Source: Mercurialis annua
Taxonomy: Eukaryota; Streptophyta; Magnoliopsida; Malpighiales; Euphorbiaceae
Direction of reading: 5' to 3'
NCBI RefSeq assembly: GCF_937616625.2
Contig: NC_065571.1
Location: 52,995,651-53,059,650, forward strand
DNA length: 64,000 bases
Shown one piece after another: positions 11,245 to 22,818 of the stretch. Each line of letters opens with the position of its first letter. The stretch's first letter is position 1. The notes below the pieces were generated by a model. The model saw only the letters and a list, made by a program, of their open reading frames with translations. It was not told where the DNA came from and searched no databases. Made by a program: the position numbers and the translations under genes.

Positions 11245-12182
11245 TTTTTTTTAATTTCTCCGAACCAAAACAGTTGGATTGGCGTCTTATTAGGAAAATA
11301 AATGGGTATTCCTGAAACAGAGGGAAATGGGGAGATATAGAAGACGCAATGAGGATAGGTCGTGGAAAATTTGAGGAGTGGCACATGGTGAGATTTACAG
11401 GTGGAGAAAGGAGAGCCGTTGGATCTAGTGTTTTTAAGGTAATGAATCATGGTAGTTATTACACGTGGTTGTTGTAGTTATGATGATACGCATGTAGTAA
11501 AAGGTTGACGCGTAGGTATTTGCCAGATAGGTGGGTTCAGGATGGTTACACTTGGCATAGATAGGTTAGTAATTGACGTCAACTTTGGAGAAGGGATTAG
11601 ATTATTATGTGCCACTGTTTTGGAGTGATTATTCTCTTATATTTAGTACTCCCTCCGTCCCGTTTAAGAAGGGACATATTCCATTTTTATTTGTCCCATC
11701 TAAAAAGGTCATATCGTGTTTTCTGTGTTAATTTATATTGAACTTCCACTTTTACTAAAAGAGTAATATGATTACAATTTAAATATAATAATCTTGAGTT
11801 TTTATACCCTAAAATGATTGAATGATTGAATTGTTCGGTTCGGTTTAAACTTTAAAACACTGAGATTATTATTGAGCTCCTTGAATTGATATTGCAAATA
11901 TAAAGTCACAGATATTAAATATAAGAGAATATACTAACTCATTTGCTACAAATTTCAATTGGAAGATGATTAATATGTAGAATACACCTCTAGCTATACA
12001 TGAGAGAAAAGCTCTTTAATTATGAGAATTAGAAATGGAATGGATGGCCTTCAAAAAATTGATCTATCAAAAGTCAATACCCAAAATGGATCATTTTCCG
12101 GGTTTGAAAATAATACTCGTTAGCGAATCTGGATGTAAGAATTTATCCGACCCAGAAAAAAAATATTGGTCCTTTCTTATGT
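11245..12182 (-). promoter_or_regulatory. Intergenic region between the two ERF genes
   Basis: Contains the promoter and leader of the 10816-11244 ERF gene at the left and the 3' end of the second ERF gene at the right (about 12000-12182). A single Stowaway-like end (CTCCCTCCGTCCCGTTT) begins at 11649 after a TA, without a matching right end, so it is a decayed MITE. No other gene seen. Confidence 0.4.
11649..11764. mobile_element. Stowaway-like MITE fragment
   Basis: Left terminal repeat CTCCCTCCGTCCCGTTT preceded by TA, followed by a shorter inverted match (AAGAAGGGACA and TTTGTCCCATCT) inside it. The right terminal repeat is missing or too diverged to recognise, so the right limit is a guess. 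Confidence 0.4.
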
Positions 12183-12791
12183 TTAGAAATTCCAAAGAAA
12201 TGAGCCTTGAGCTATAACACCGTCAACATCCTCCACTCCCGAGTCAAGATTAGGTTCATTTAATGGTGCAAAAAAATCATCAAAACCCGGAAATATTCCA
12301 TAATCCGTTGTGCAATTATCCGACCCGAATCCAGAATTGGGTAACAAATCCAAGAATGGTATATCCATCTCCAGTCCACTCCAATCTATCTGCCCCGTCG
12401 AATCCGAAGTACACGGAGACTCCGCTTGCAATTCGGACGTTGACTGATCCGACTGATAAACAGTATTCGGATGCTCCGAATTTGCAAACTTAGCTGCCGC
12501 AGCTTGAATTTGAGCCGGAGAAAATGACCTACCTCCGGCTATCTCCGGTGGATTATCGGGGAAGTTGAATTTAGCTGAACGGCCACGTAAGCAAAAGAGC
12601 GCCGCATCAAAAGCACGTGCTGCTTTCTCCGGCGAATCATAGGATCCTAACCAGATTCTTTCTCTGCTATTGGGTAATCGGATCTCACAGACCCATTTCC
12701 CCCATTTTCTCTTACGAACGCCTTTAAATTTTAAGTCACTCCTGTCGGCTGCTGGCTTCTTCTCCACTCTCGCTGTCGTTTGTTTCACCAT
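12183..12791 (-). CDS. AP2/ERF transcription factor, ERF017/ERF018-like
   Basis: Single exon, 202 residues, ATG at 12791 and TAA at 12183. AP2 domain at residues about 21-78 with FKGVRKRKWGKWVCEIR and ERIWLGSYDSPEKAARAFD, matching the ERF017-019 branch of DREB A-5 / group II. A Ser/Gln-rich linker is followed by an acidic and aromatic C-terminus (about 135-202; clusters such as DWSGLEMDIPFLDLL) that looks like a transcriptional activation region. It should act in the nucleus on DRE/GCC-type elements. Its closest neighbour is the smaller ERF at 10816-11244 on the same strand, sharing the FCLRG and NFP.NPP blocks, so the pair probably arose by tandem duplication followed by loss of the activation tail in the short copy. 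Confidence 0.93.
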   Translation of the reverse strand: MVKQTTARVEKKPAADRSDLKFKGVRKRKWGKWVCEIRLPNSRERIWLGSYDSPEKAARAFDAALFCLRGRSAKFNFPDNPPEIAGGRSFSPAQIQAAAAKFANSEHPNTVYQSDQSTSELQAESPCTSDSTGQIDWSGLEMDIPFLDLLPNSGFGSDNCTTDYGIFPGFDDFFAPLNEPNLDSGVEDVDGVIAQGSFLWNF

Positions 12792-12887
12792 TTTAATGAA
12801 TCTTAATTAGTTCTTTAACTTTGGAAGTAGTTGAGGAATATTACTTTGTTTTTGTTTTTGTTGAGGATTGAGATTATTGCGGCTCTG

Positions 12888-12895
12888 TATTTATA
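12888..12895 (-). promoter_or_regulatory. TATA box of the second ERF gene
   Basis: TATAAATA on the minus strand about 100 bases before the ATG at 12791; the leader between them is A/C-rich, as usual in plant 5' untranslated regions. Confidence 0.55.
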
Positions 12896-14190
12896 TGGGG
12901 GCTTATTTGTGTCTTAAATTAATGTGGTCAAACGACAAAGGGAGCACGACGCGTTGGGGAAGAAGATGAAATGTACACGTGGCTACTGATATCAGTATTA
13001 AATCTGATGCGAACGCGGGGTTTATTCAGTGTTTTGAAGCACATGTTGTTTTGCTGCTATTTTTTTTGTTCTATTTTAGTATTTGTTGTTTACCTCGTGC
13101 TCAAATTGTGAATTAAAAAAAAGCAAAAGCTCATATTGGCCTGGTGAAAATTAAGTTTTAGACCTTGCATTTTGAATGCTCAAAAGTATAATTCTGTATT
13201 TCCATTTTGTTTATATATCACTCCCTTTTTTTAATGGAAGTAGTGATTCTAGTGAAGGTGTTAGTCCGGAATGGAAACAATATCTAATTTAGTATCCATA
13301 ACTTGAATTTACTACATCTAACTCCTTATAATTTACTTTTGATTATGATTCAAAGTTACCAATCTAAGAATTATTAAAAAAAGCTTAATCATTAAAAATT
13401 CTCCATCTTTTTATTTTTTTTATTTATGCCACAAACTTTCAAAATCATTTAGCTCATTAGTTTCAATTATAATCATTAGCTTAAATTAGAGTAGAAAAAA
13501 GTTCAAATATACACCTTCGGTATGTAATTTTTTTATAATTGAAATAATATGAATCAATATGAATTGCATATATGAATTTTTTTCTACTCTAATTTGGATA
13601 AATGTACAATTATAACTGAAAATTGATAAATAAATTAAAGTTGATGATTATAAAAATTTGAACCATAAACGAAAAAAGAGTTGACAAGATGGTGGGTTAT
13701 TAAACAAGAAAAGTCTGCATTCTCTTGTAAATCAATTTTTATGGATTAAAATTATTACACTTAAATGATACAAGTAAATAGATTATTTGTAACTTACTTA
13801 TACTTGGCATCATCAAATATTTTTTTGATGAATGTGTCAATATTCTTAAAGTTAAAGCTTCATTATTTTAAAATTATAAATTTTAGCGGTGCTTGAACTT
13901 TCAATTTTAGTCAAGCCGGACACTAATTTTTAGATTTTTGCAACTAATAAATTTTTCGTGAAAATGATTATTTGGATAATAGCGTTTACATTATTATTTT
14001 TTGATATAGAATTGATTGGTGTTTCGAATTGTATAAAAATGATAATTCATATATTAAATTGTAAATTAGAAATTTCATACTATCAAAGTAATAAAACACA
14101 CTAAAGTTCATTATTTCAAATAATTAAACCTAAAATTGACCGGTGAAAAAGAAAACAAAAAGAATAGAACAAACTTCTGGAAGACCAACA
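12896..14190. other. AT-rich intergenic region
   Basis: Upstream sequence of the ERF gene followed by AT-rich DNA without a recognised gene. It ends at the target duplication of the LINE insertion. Confidence 0.4.
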
Positions 14191-14212
14191 ATGGAACTCT
14201 CTAAAAAAATTG
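14191..14212. repeat. Target-site duplication of the LINE, left copy
   Basis: The 22 bases here (starting ATGGAACTCTC and ending AAAATTG) recur exactly at 26640-26661, right after an A-tract. This is the signature of target-primed reverse transcription by a LINE. Confidence 0.9.
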
Positions 14213-14361
14213 TATCATTTTCCAATTTCCATCACATGGTCTGCTATTATACGAGTAAGATTATAGTAAAATGGAACTCAAAAACATTTTTAAAAATGGG
14301 TTTTCTCTCTCATCTCTCTCTCGGCGCAAAGTAGCATAGCTGTGCTATTGTACGCCATTCC

Positions 14362-14406
14362 ATGGCGAAGAAGCAGGGGAGGAAACCTAATCCTCAGCAG
14401 ATTAAG
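14362..14406 (+). pseudogene. LINE ORF1, first 15 codons, broken by LTR element
   Basis: ATG at 14362 opens MAKKQGRKPNPQQIK, a basic start resembling plant L1 ORF1 proteins, and is cut at codon 15 by the LTR element inserted at 14407. Six or seven further codons continue after the target duplication at 23848-23871; the rest of ORF1 is deleted. ORF1 of plant LINEs encodes an RNA-binding gag-like protein. The identification rests on position and composition only. Confidence 0.55.
14402..14406. repeat. Target-site duplication of the LTR element, left copy (TTAAG)
   Basis: TTAAG directly before the LTR start TGTAATACC; repeated at 23848-23852 directly after the LTR end CGTGACA. Five bases is the normal length for Ty3/gypsy integrase. 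Confidence 0.9.
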
Positions 14407-15223
14407 TGTAATACCCCAAAATAATTAATTATCTAATTGGACCACGTGTCCAGTTTTGAGTCGCAGAAGTGGCAATATTGGAAAGATTTCCGATAAATAA
14501 GTTTTAGTAGGTCGGTTTTAGAAAAGATTTTTATGGAGAAAATTTATATTATATTTCAATTCTAAAGTTAGAATTGGAATTAAATGGAAAAATGACGAGA
14601 AAAGTCTAAAATTGGGCACAGGGACCAAAGTGGCAATTTAGCCACTTTGTGTCAAAAATGGAAATATTGGATTTTGACGGGAAAGTGTTAATATCGAGCT
14701 TCGTATTATTTATCAGGGATAAATAATACGTATAAGTCGTGATAAAAGAGTTTAACGATTTAGCTATGGACTAAATCGTACGATTGAAAAGTTTAAAAGA
14801 TAAATGATAAGAAACAAAAAGAACAAGGACCAAAGTGAACCTTTAACCAAGAAATATAAGAAACCCAAATTCAAAGAAAGAAGATCAGAGAAGGATCGAG
14901 AGAAAACAGAAGCCATCGCCGATTTCCGTCGTTTCGCCGCCGTTTCTCCGTTCGACGTCCGATTCAAGCGATTCAAGCGGCGATTTCTTCAGAACCGAAA
15001 GCCCTATCATCTCTGGTCCTCAAATTAAGGTAAGAGGTCGGGTTTTGGCATGAAAATGATGGTTTTGTAGGCTGTTTTTATGAGATTGTGGTTTTGGGTT
15101 GAATTTGACGTTTTTGAAGTTATTATGGCGTTTACGAAGAAACCGAGATATGGGTATTGACTAGGGAAGCGTTTAGCACGTCGGGGTTGTGGCGAAACCC
15201 CGGAAAAACTTGATTTCCGGGGC

Positions 15224-15427
15224 TGTGCACGTGGTGCACGACCGTGCACCACGGGTGCACGAACGTGCACCTAGCAAGGTGCACGAACGTGCACCTGAAG
15301 TGCACGAACGTGCACTCTTCAGGGTGCACGAACGTGCACTGGAAGTGCACGAACGTGTACCCCTGAGGTGCACGAACGTGCACTTGGTTGCACGATCGTG
15401 CACCCACCGAAGGGCACGCCCGTGCAT
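15224..15427. repeat. Array of GTGCACG-NN-CGTGCAC palindromes in the 5' LTR
   Basis: About nine units spaced roughly 21-24 bases apart, each built on the near-perfect palindrome GTGCACGAACGTGCAC, with variants at the centre (AC, AA, AT, CC) and decay at both ends of the array. The sequence is much richer in G/C and CpG than the surrounding LTR. The short reading frames across it are repeat artefacts. Confidence 0.9.
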
Positions 15428-15895
15428 TCCGACTTGCCCCCACGTGTATGCAAAAGGTATTTAACTTAGGTATTCGACGTTTTGAGTAATTTGACTCTAA
15501 AGGACGGGTTTCGGACTTTGAAAATCATTGATCTCAAGATTAGCTCGACGTTTTAAATGAATTATAATAATGGAAAACGTCAAGAACGTTAAGCGATTCT
15601 CAATTATGAGAAATAGTATTCGCTAAGTCGTTTATACGACTAGAGATATTAAATACGTAAATAAGTGTAAAACAAAACTAAATCCTAAAACTTAAAAGTA
15701 TTATACGTATAAGAATATGAGAATCACGTCTAACTATTAACGATTTATCAGACGTGTCAGCGAGTAGTGAAGTCAGTAGAGGCGGACTAGCAAGAGCGTA
15801 CTATCAGATCGATCATATCATTTCTTGGATTGCGGTCACAGTGAGTTGCACTTTACTTTCGTGTATTATCGATTAATATTATGTTGATATCATAC

Positions 15896-15927
15896 TATAT
15901 ATATATATATACTGTTTATATGCATCG

Positions 15928-15969
<42 letters not shown>
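15896..15969. repeat. AT dinucleotide microsatellite in the 5' LTR
   Basis: Two (TA)n runs separated by a short unique stretch containing CTGTTTATATGCATCGCAC; same length in both LTRs. Confidence 0.9.
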
Positions 15970-15972
<3 letters not shown>

Positions 15973-17005
15973 TTGTTGATATGCTACATGTTTTGATTAA
16001 GTTTTATGTACGAGAACCTAGTATACGATCCAACGAAACTAGCTACCTATTGGGTGTCAATAGGCTGTGTGATCACCAGTAATCGAGTCAGTCTAGCGTG
16101 TCTGACTATAAGATATGATTTGAGATGCATGCAGGGTTTGATTATGAAAGCTATGATATGAATGCTATACGAGAGTGAACTCGGTTACAGTGTAACCTGA
16201 GCCCCGTATCTAGTAGGTTGGACCTACCAGTGGGTTGGACCCACCTCTTTGGGATTAAGAGATATGTTCTGACTGACGTGGTTGAACGTGAACGCTCCCG
16301 GTCAGACTAATGGAATCAGTATGATTTGAATAATAGTGAGTTACGTTATGTTTCAGGATTATAGTTTCGAAAGGATCGAGTACTTGTTCATATGTATTTT
16401 TATATTGATATTGATTTGAAATGCGATGCTATGTTTTTAAAATAATACCGTTAGTAAACTGTGAACTCACTCAGTATTTCCCCAAATACTGACCCCTCAC
16501 CTTTGATGTCTTTCAGGTGCTTAGCTTGTGGACTTAGCTAGAGGCCAATTTTGGAGTGCAGAAGTCATCTGTATATGTTAGTTTATGACTTCTGTTAATG
16601 CTGCAGTAGTGGTCCTGTGTCAACAGAATAGTAGCCTAGTCAGCAGTTCATTTTGATTGTATATATCAACTGCTGTATTTGTTTATATGCTTCTTGATAG
16701 GCTACGTGTTTTGTATATGATCCACGGCCCCAGATGCCGGTGTGATGTTTTGAGACACTAACTGATGTATTTAGTACCGCGAGGCCAGTTCGTACAGGGT
16801 ACGGTAACTAGAGCCCGCGAGGTTAACGGAACAGTTAGTGTAAATGTTTATATGGGTTATATATTTGCTTCAGTTGTGTTACGCTGTTTGTTTATATTAT
16901 TTGCGAAAAATAAATTGTGATTTTAGGCTTGCTACGGGTTCCGGAGCTACCACTCCCGTTCCCTAGCGCCGGTTGCGGCTCAATAGTTTTGGGTCGTGAC
17001 AATGT

Positions 17006-17017
17006 TGGTATCAGAGC
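17006..17017 (+). other. Primer-binding site (initiator Met-tRNA)
   Basis: TGGTATCAGAGC four bases after the 5' LTR end, the classic plant retrotransposon primer site complementary to the 3' end of initiator methionine tRNA. Confidence 0.9.
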
Positions 17018-17481
17018 CTGGTTGGTCCAGTTACCACTGCAAGATTGTTTCAATGTTTGTTTGAGAGCAGTTGGTCCAGTTACCACTGCTAGAGTTGTTT
17101 GATTGCTTATTTGACTGGGAGTATTTGTCAGTAAGTATACCTAGGAACTACTGCAGCAAGAGTCAGACCGTGGTTGTCTGTAATTGTGTTATGCGTGCAT
17201 TAGTAAGTGAATAGTATCTGTTTATACGGACGACTAAGGCAATTAAGTATGTATTGCTTGTGCTAAGATATAGAAGGTGGTTACATGTTTGCAAATTATG
17301 AGCAATTGAGAGGGTTAAGTATTTGCTACTCGCGCTGCGATTGTTAAGTGATTATCTGCTTGCGAATTACGTGCAGTTGGATTAAATGCTAAATGTTTAC
17401 AGCATTATATGAGCTGATTTTGGAATTGCGTGTGAAATGGGCTCAGATGGTCGCTTACGTTCGAAATTGTTTCTTTTCAGC

Positions 17482-18510
17482 ATGTCTGGGCAAAACGGAG
17501 CTCAGTCACATGCTGATGAAGAACGGGAGGAAGCGCCTCCTATATTTCAAAACGGGTTTCATAATGAAGTGGGCGAACCATCTGGGGTCCATCAGAATGG
17601 ATTCCACGCAGAAACTAGAGCATCGCCAGAGATATATTAAAATGGTTTTATGTCTGTGTCGGAGATAGGTAGTTCTTCCAGAAACAGAGTTAGAGAACAT
17701 TCGCCGGAGATTGAATACAGTGAAGAAGAGGAAGGGGAACCGGAAGAAGATCCGGAAGAGGATCTTGAAGAAGATCCTGAGGAAGACCCTGAGGAGGATC
17801 CTGAGGAGGATCCAGAAGAAGAATTAGAAGAAGAAGCAGAAGAGGAAAATCCTCAGGAAGAAGAGTTTGAAGAAGAAGAAGAGTTAGATGAATTAGATGT
17901 CGAGGAATACAGAGGTGACTATTTCTGGTCAAGTGTGCGGAGATACCGCAATCTGAGGGAAGATGCGGACATAGCTAACGGTCAGGCGCAAATAGCTTTA
18001 AATCAGGTTAGAAGGCAGATGCGTTCTTTTTCTAGAGGGATGTTGACTGTAGGAGCGTATTCTACTGACTTTCTGCGGATGGCAGAGGGAGTTCCTAATC
18101 TGAACGAAGACAATAGGACCATTAATCGTAGATATGTCAGGGGTTTAGGACCTCAGTTTGATGAGCTGTATGAGCACGTGGACGAACATTTCAGCACGCT
18201 TACTACAATGGCCCGTAGGATTGAAACAGAGCATGAATGGTCGGGTGATCCGATACGACCTTATTACTTTAGACGTGAGTACCACCCAGATTACGTCAGT
18301 ACGTCCTCCAGAACTACAACCAACCCTTATTTTGTGCAGAGAGGTGGACGAAACTCAGGTAGAACAGTTAGGGGTCGACATACAGGCGTAGTTATTAGGG
18401 AACCTAACGTTCCGCGTCAGGCATCTCCAGGTATTAGCAATTTATATGCTTTCAGTAATTGTGTTTATGTGTTTGTATTATTGTGTTTATATATTTGCTG
18501 CATTGCATAG
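17482..18510 (+). pseudogene. gag-like protein of the LTR element, one in-frame stop
   Basis: ATG at 17482 (MSGQNGAQSH...) runs in one frame to 18510 apart from a TAA at 17638-17640. The stop falls inside a thrice-used QNGF motif (IFQNGF, HQNGF, then stop-NGF), so it looks like a single C-to-T change in a glutamine codon. Downstream comes a strongly acidic Glu/Asp-Pro repeat (about 17725-17905), then a region with the gag-like pattern LTVGAYSTDFLRMAEGVPNL...RYVRGLGPQF, then an Arg/Gly-rich segment. The frame ends in a hydrophobic tail that looks non-coding, with no CCHC zinc knuckle. Gag would form the particle that packages the element RNA. Identification as gag is by pattern, moderate certainty. 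Confidence 0.65.
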
Positions 18511-21241
18511 TAGAATGTCAGTAATAGGTTTTGCCTTATGAGACAGTACCTTAGAAAGCGAGAATCAATAGGAAGCGTTGTAGTTAAACACGCGCCTAAT
18601 AAAAGAACATATAAACATAATTCACAAAAATAATAATATAATATATACTACACAATACATTTGTAGCGAACGTAATTTCTATATTACGTTTTAGAATTTG
18701 AGAAAGAAATGGATTGCTTACAGGAAGTCGATGTGAAACATCGGTATCTGCGTCTGTATATGACGTAGTACAGAGTGTCGGAGAAGTGGATATGGTGATT
18801 ACAGTAATAGAGAATTTTGAATTTAATTGAGTTATCGGAGATATGGAGAGAGAAGGAACGTGACAGAAGAATAGTCTGTAAATGACAGCAGTACAAAAAT
18901 CTGAAATATACCTAATAAGTATAAAGAAAGCCGGTAATAGTCGCAGAGCGTATAATCCAGAGTAAGACTTACGATTTTATGAAGATTTTGAAAGTTTTTA
19001 TGATTTTTCAAGGTACGATTGTGCTCAGGCATCGCATGTGACATTGCATAACCACGATAGAAATGCATAAAAGAATGATTTTCAAAATTTTAGATCATGC
19101 ATCATATCTTCGTAATAGAAAAAGAAACTGCGATTTTGAGCAACTCCTTGGTGATGAGAGATATCATCACTCTGAGCAACAATTATACTAACGATTTTAA
19201 AGGATTTATGAAAAGTGGTTTAGAAAGAGTTGCGCAGCCAAAAGAAGTTTTAAAATCGTATTGTTTAGTAAGTAAACTCGGATGTAAAGCCCTGCGACAA
19301 ATAATCAAAGATTCTTAACAGATAAGAATAAAAATTGTGAAAGAAACTCCAATAAAAGAATAGAGCCATGTTAATAACCATTGCCCTAAGGCTAATAGAA
19401 CTAAAGAAGAATGTGAATAAGAAATTACCGCCGGAAATGCGCAGATAAGCTGCAATGCACTGGCAATACTTAAGGATACAATATTTATCCTTATGAGTGA
19501 ACAAAGGATAAAATGACAGGGAGTCGTGCAAGGCGAAAGGAACGTAATATATACATAAGGATGATGTATGATTACTCTTATGATTGAGATAAACGAAGTA
19601 GCGATGGTAAGTTGTAATTGAAGAGGAGAAATTAAAAGTATGAAGGGCAAAAGAGATGGTAATACGAATGATGAATATCAAGTGATATTTAAAGGAAATA
19701 TAACGTTATCAATATCAGTGTTTAAGGATACAGAAATAGAAAGAGAAAGGATACGAAATGACGAAACATACGATTTTACAAGATATGAAAGTTTAAATTA
19801 GATAGATCAAGAGAGAGATAGTAGTGCTATATGACTGATATTAAGTAAAGTTACTAATATCAGCATTAAGAATTATAAAATCACGTTAACAGAAAGGAGA
19901 AAGGCACACGTATAGACGTACGTGTCAGTAATTATAAGAATGGTGGATGATATGAAGAAAAATGTAAAGGTAAAATGCAAATACCTCAAAATTTAATAAG
20001 GTGATTGGAAAGTAAAAGTTCTAGAAATACGTCGAAAGGATTGTCAGAATAGAGCAGCAGCAATAGAACGGCTATAAACAAAGGAAAGACGTAATGCATA
20101 TAACAAGTAAAAGACAAGACAAGAGTTCATACTAGTACAAAGAGACCAAGATATTTGAAGACGATTAAAATCAAGATATAAGTGCTAAGAAAGCATAAAG
20201 TGTATAGGACGACAGTGAGTTGAAATTATTCCTAGACTTTAGGAATTGTAAAGTAAATGGAGTATAAATATTAGAAACAATCGGAAAACCCTTCAAAAGA
20301 AGACAAGAGATAGAATAAGAAAGAAGTTAAACGAGGGTTAGCTAACGAGAAGGATTCTCGAAATAGTCAGACTTAAAAGAAACATGCGAGATTCTTATGA
20401 GGTTATTACAAATAGAGAATCGTGTTATAAAGGAGAGACATTTTTGACTGACAAGTCAATTAATGACTCGAAGGGATCTTTAAGGACTAATCAGAGAAAG
20501 TCAAGAAGATAAAAATATGGATAGTATCGATCAACGAAGACGATCGTATAAGCTATACGGTTAAAGTCAACACAAAGAAAAGTACATTTAGCAATGGAGA
20601 ATGTACGAAAGATCACGACCAATAGAACAACATAAAATTCACAATAACTTAAGCAAAGCAAAGAAAAGTTGAAAGAAGCAAAGGAAGTATCAATCTCAAC
20701 TACGTTGAGAAGTAGTAAGGATTAAAAGCCATAGATTGTGCTTATAAGAGAAAATACTCATAGAAGTATGAATGAAGTAAGTACGTCATTAAAGAGGTAG
20801 CCGATACGTCATGATTATTCACGTATAAAAGAGACAAATAGCGACTCGATGATGATTAAGAATGAAACAATAGACTTGAAGGATACCGAGCGGGGATTAA
20901 TCGACGTTAATAAGGACAAAAGAGAGATCGCAACCAGTAATACAAGACGTCAGGATTATAATATCGGTGATACGCCTTGAGCCACACTATTTTAGAAAGA
21001 TGATGAATAGAACAATGGTAACAGTAAGAAGATTCTCAGCTATGCTACAACAAGGGACTACTATAAGCAAGATAGATAATCGATTAATGATAAATATGAA
21101 ATCACAGCTATACGTAAAGAGCTAAGAGCTAAGTAAAAGAAAAAGACATGACTGACGCGTAGTAATGAATGTCAAGAAAGGTATAAGAATAACTGTAACG
21201 TCCCAACAAGTTTTATGAAAATTCGAGGACGAATTTTTATA
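18511..21241 (+). other. Non-coding interior of the LTR element
   Basis: About 2.7 kb with no long reading frame and no recognisable protease, reverse transcriptase or integrase motif in any frame. By eye the plus strand is clearly rich in A and G. It occupies the place of pol in a complete element. Confidence 0.7.
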
Positions 21242-21252
21242 AGGGGGAAGAA
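21242..21252 (+). other. Polypurine tract
   Basis: AGGGGGAAGAA directly before the 3' LTR start at 21253, the primer for second-strand synthesis. The preceding CGAGGACGAATTTTTATAA is a conserved feature of Tekay/Del-type elements. Confidence 0.9.
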
Positions 21253-22773
21253 TGTAATACCCCAAAATAATTAATTATCTAATTGGACCACGTGTCCAGT
21301 TTTGAGTCGCAGAAGTGGCAATATTGGAAAGATTTCCGATAAATAAGTTTTAGTAGGTCGGTTTTAGAAAAGATTTTTATGGAGAAAATTTATATTATAT
21401 TTCAATTCTAAAGTTAGAATTGGAATTAAATGGAAAAATGACGAGAAAAGTCTAAAATTGGGCACAGGGACCAAAGTGGTAATTTAGCCACTTTGTGTTA
21501 AAAATTGAAATATTGGATTTTGACGGGAAAGTGTTAATATCGAGCTTCGTATTATTTATCAGGGATAAATAATACGTATAAGTCGTGATAAAAGAGTTTA
21601 ACGATTTAGCTATGGACTAAATCGTACGATTGAAAAGTTTAAAAGATAAATGATAAGAAACAAAAAGAACAAGGACCAAAGTGAACCTTTAACCAAGAAA
21701 TATAAGAAACCCAAATTCAAAGAAAGAAGATCAGAGAAGGATCGAGAGAAAACAGAAGCCATCGCCGATTTCCGTCGTTTCGCCGCCGTTTCTCCGTACG
21801 ACGTCCGATTCAAGCGATTCAAGCGGCGATTTCTTCAGAACCGAAAGCCCTATCATCTCTGGTCCTCAAATTAAGGTAAGAGGTCGGGTTTTGGCATGAA
21901 AATGATGGTTTTGTAGGCTGTTTTTATGAGATTGTGGTTTTGGGTTGAATTTGACGTTTTTGAAGTTATTATGGCGTTTACGAAGAAACCGAGATATGGG
22001 TATTGACTAGGGAAGCGTTTAGCACGTCGGGGTTGTGGCGAAACCCCGGAAAAACTTGATTTCCGGGGCTGTGCACGTGGTGCACGACCGTGCACCACGG
22101 GTGCACGAACGTGCACCTAGCAAGGTGCACGAACGTGCACCTGAAGTGCACGAACGTGCACTCTTCAGGGTGCACGAACGTGCACTGGAAGTGCACGAAC
22201 GTGTACCCCTGAGGTGCACGAACGTGCACTTGGTTGCACGATCGTGCACCCACCGAAGGGCACGCCCGTGCATTCCGACTTGCCCCCACGTGTATGCAAA
22301 AGGTATTTAACTTAGGTATTCGACGTTTTGAGTAATTTGACTCTAAAGGACGGGTTTCGGACTTTGAAAATCATTGATCTCAAGATTAGCTCGACGTTTT
22401 AAATGAATTATAATAATGGAAAACGTCAAGAACGTTAAGCGATTCTCAATTATGAGAAATAGTATTCGCTAAGTCGTTTATACGACTAGAGATATTAAAT
22501 ACGTAAATAAGTGTAAAACAAAACTAAATCCTAAAACTTAAAAGTATTATACGTATAAGAATATGAGAATCACGTCTAACTATTAACGATTTATCAGACG
22601 TGTCAGCGAGTAGTGAAGTCAGTAGAGGCGGACTAGCAAGAGCGTACTATCAGATCGATCATATCATTTCTTGGATTGCGGTCACAGTGAGTTGCACTTT
22701 ACTTTCGTGTATTATCGATTAATATTATGTTGATATCATACTATATATATATATATACTGTTTATATGCATCG

Positions 22774-22818
<45 letters not shown>

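Larger units (their letters stand above)
14407..17001 (+). repeat. 5' LTR, 2595 bp
   Basis: Starts TGTAATACCCC and ends GGTCGTGACA. It aligns with the 3' LTR at a constant offset of 6846 bases from end to end; I see four substitutions (14634, 14653, 14660, 14952) and no net length change, so the insertion is young. The LTR contains a palindromic tandem array and an AT microsatellite. Confidence 0.93.

Noticed and set aside
15132..15464. Reading frames with SCT/RSCT or VHERAP repeats in the LTR (also 21978-22310)
   Set aside because: They are translations of the palindromic GTGCAC array in several registers on both strands; no start context or family supports a protein.
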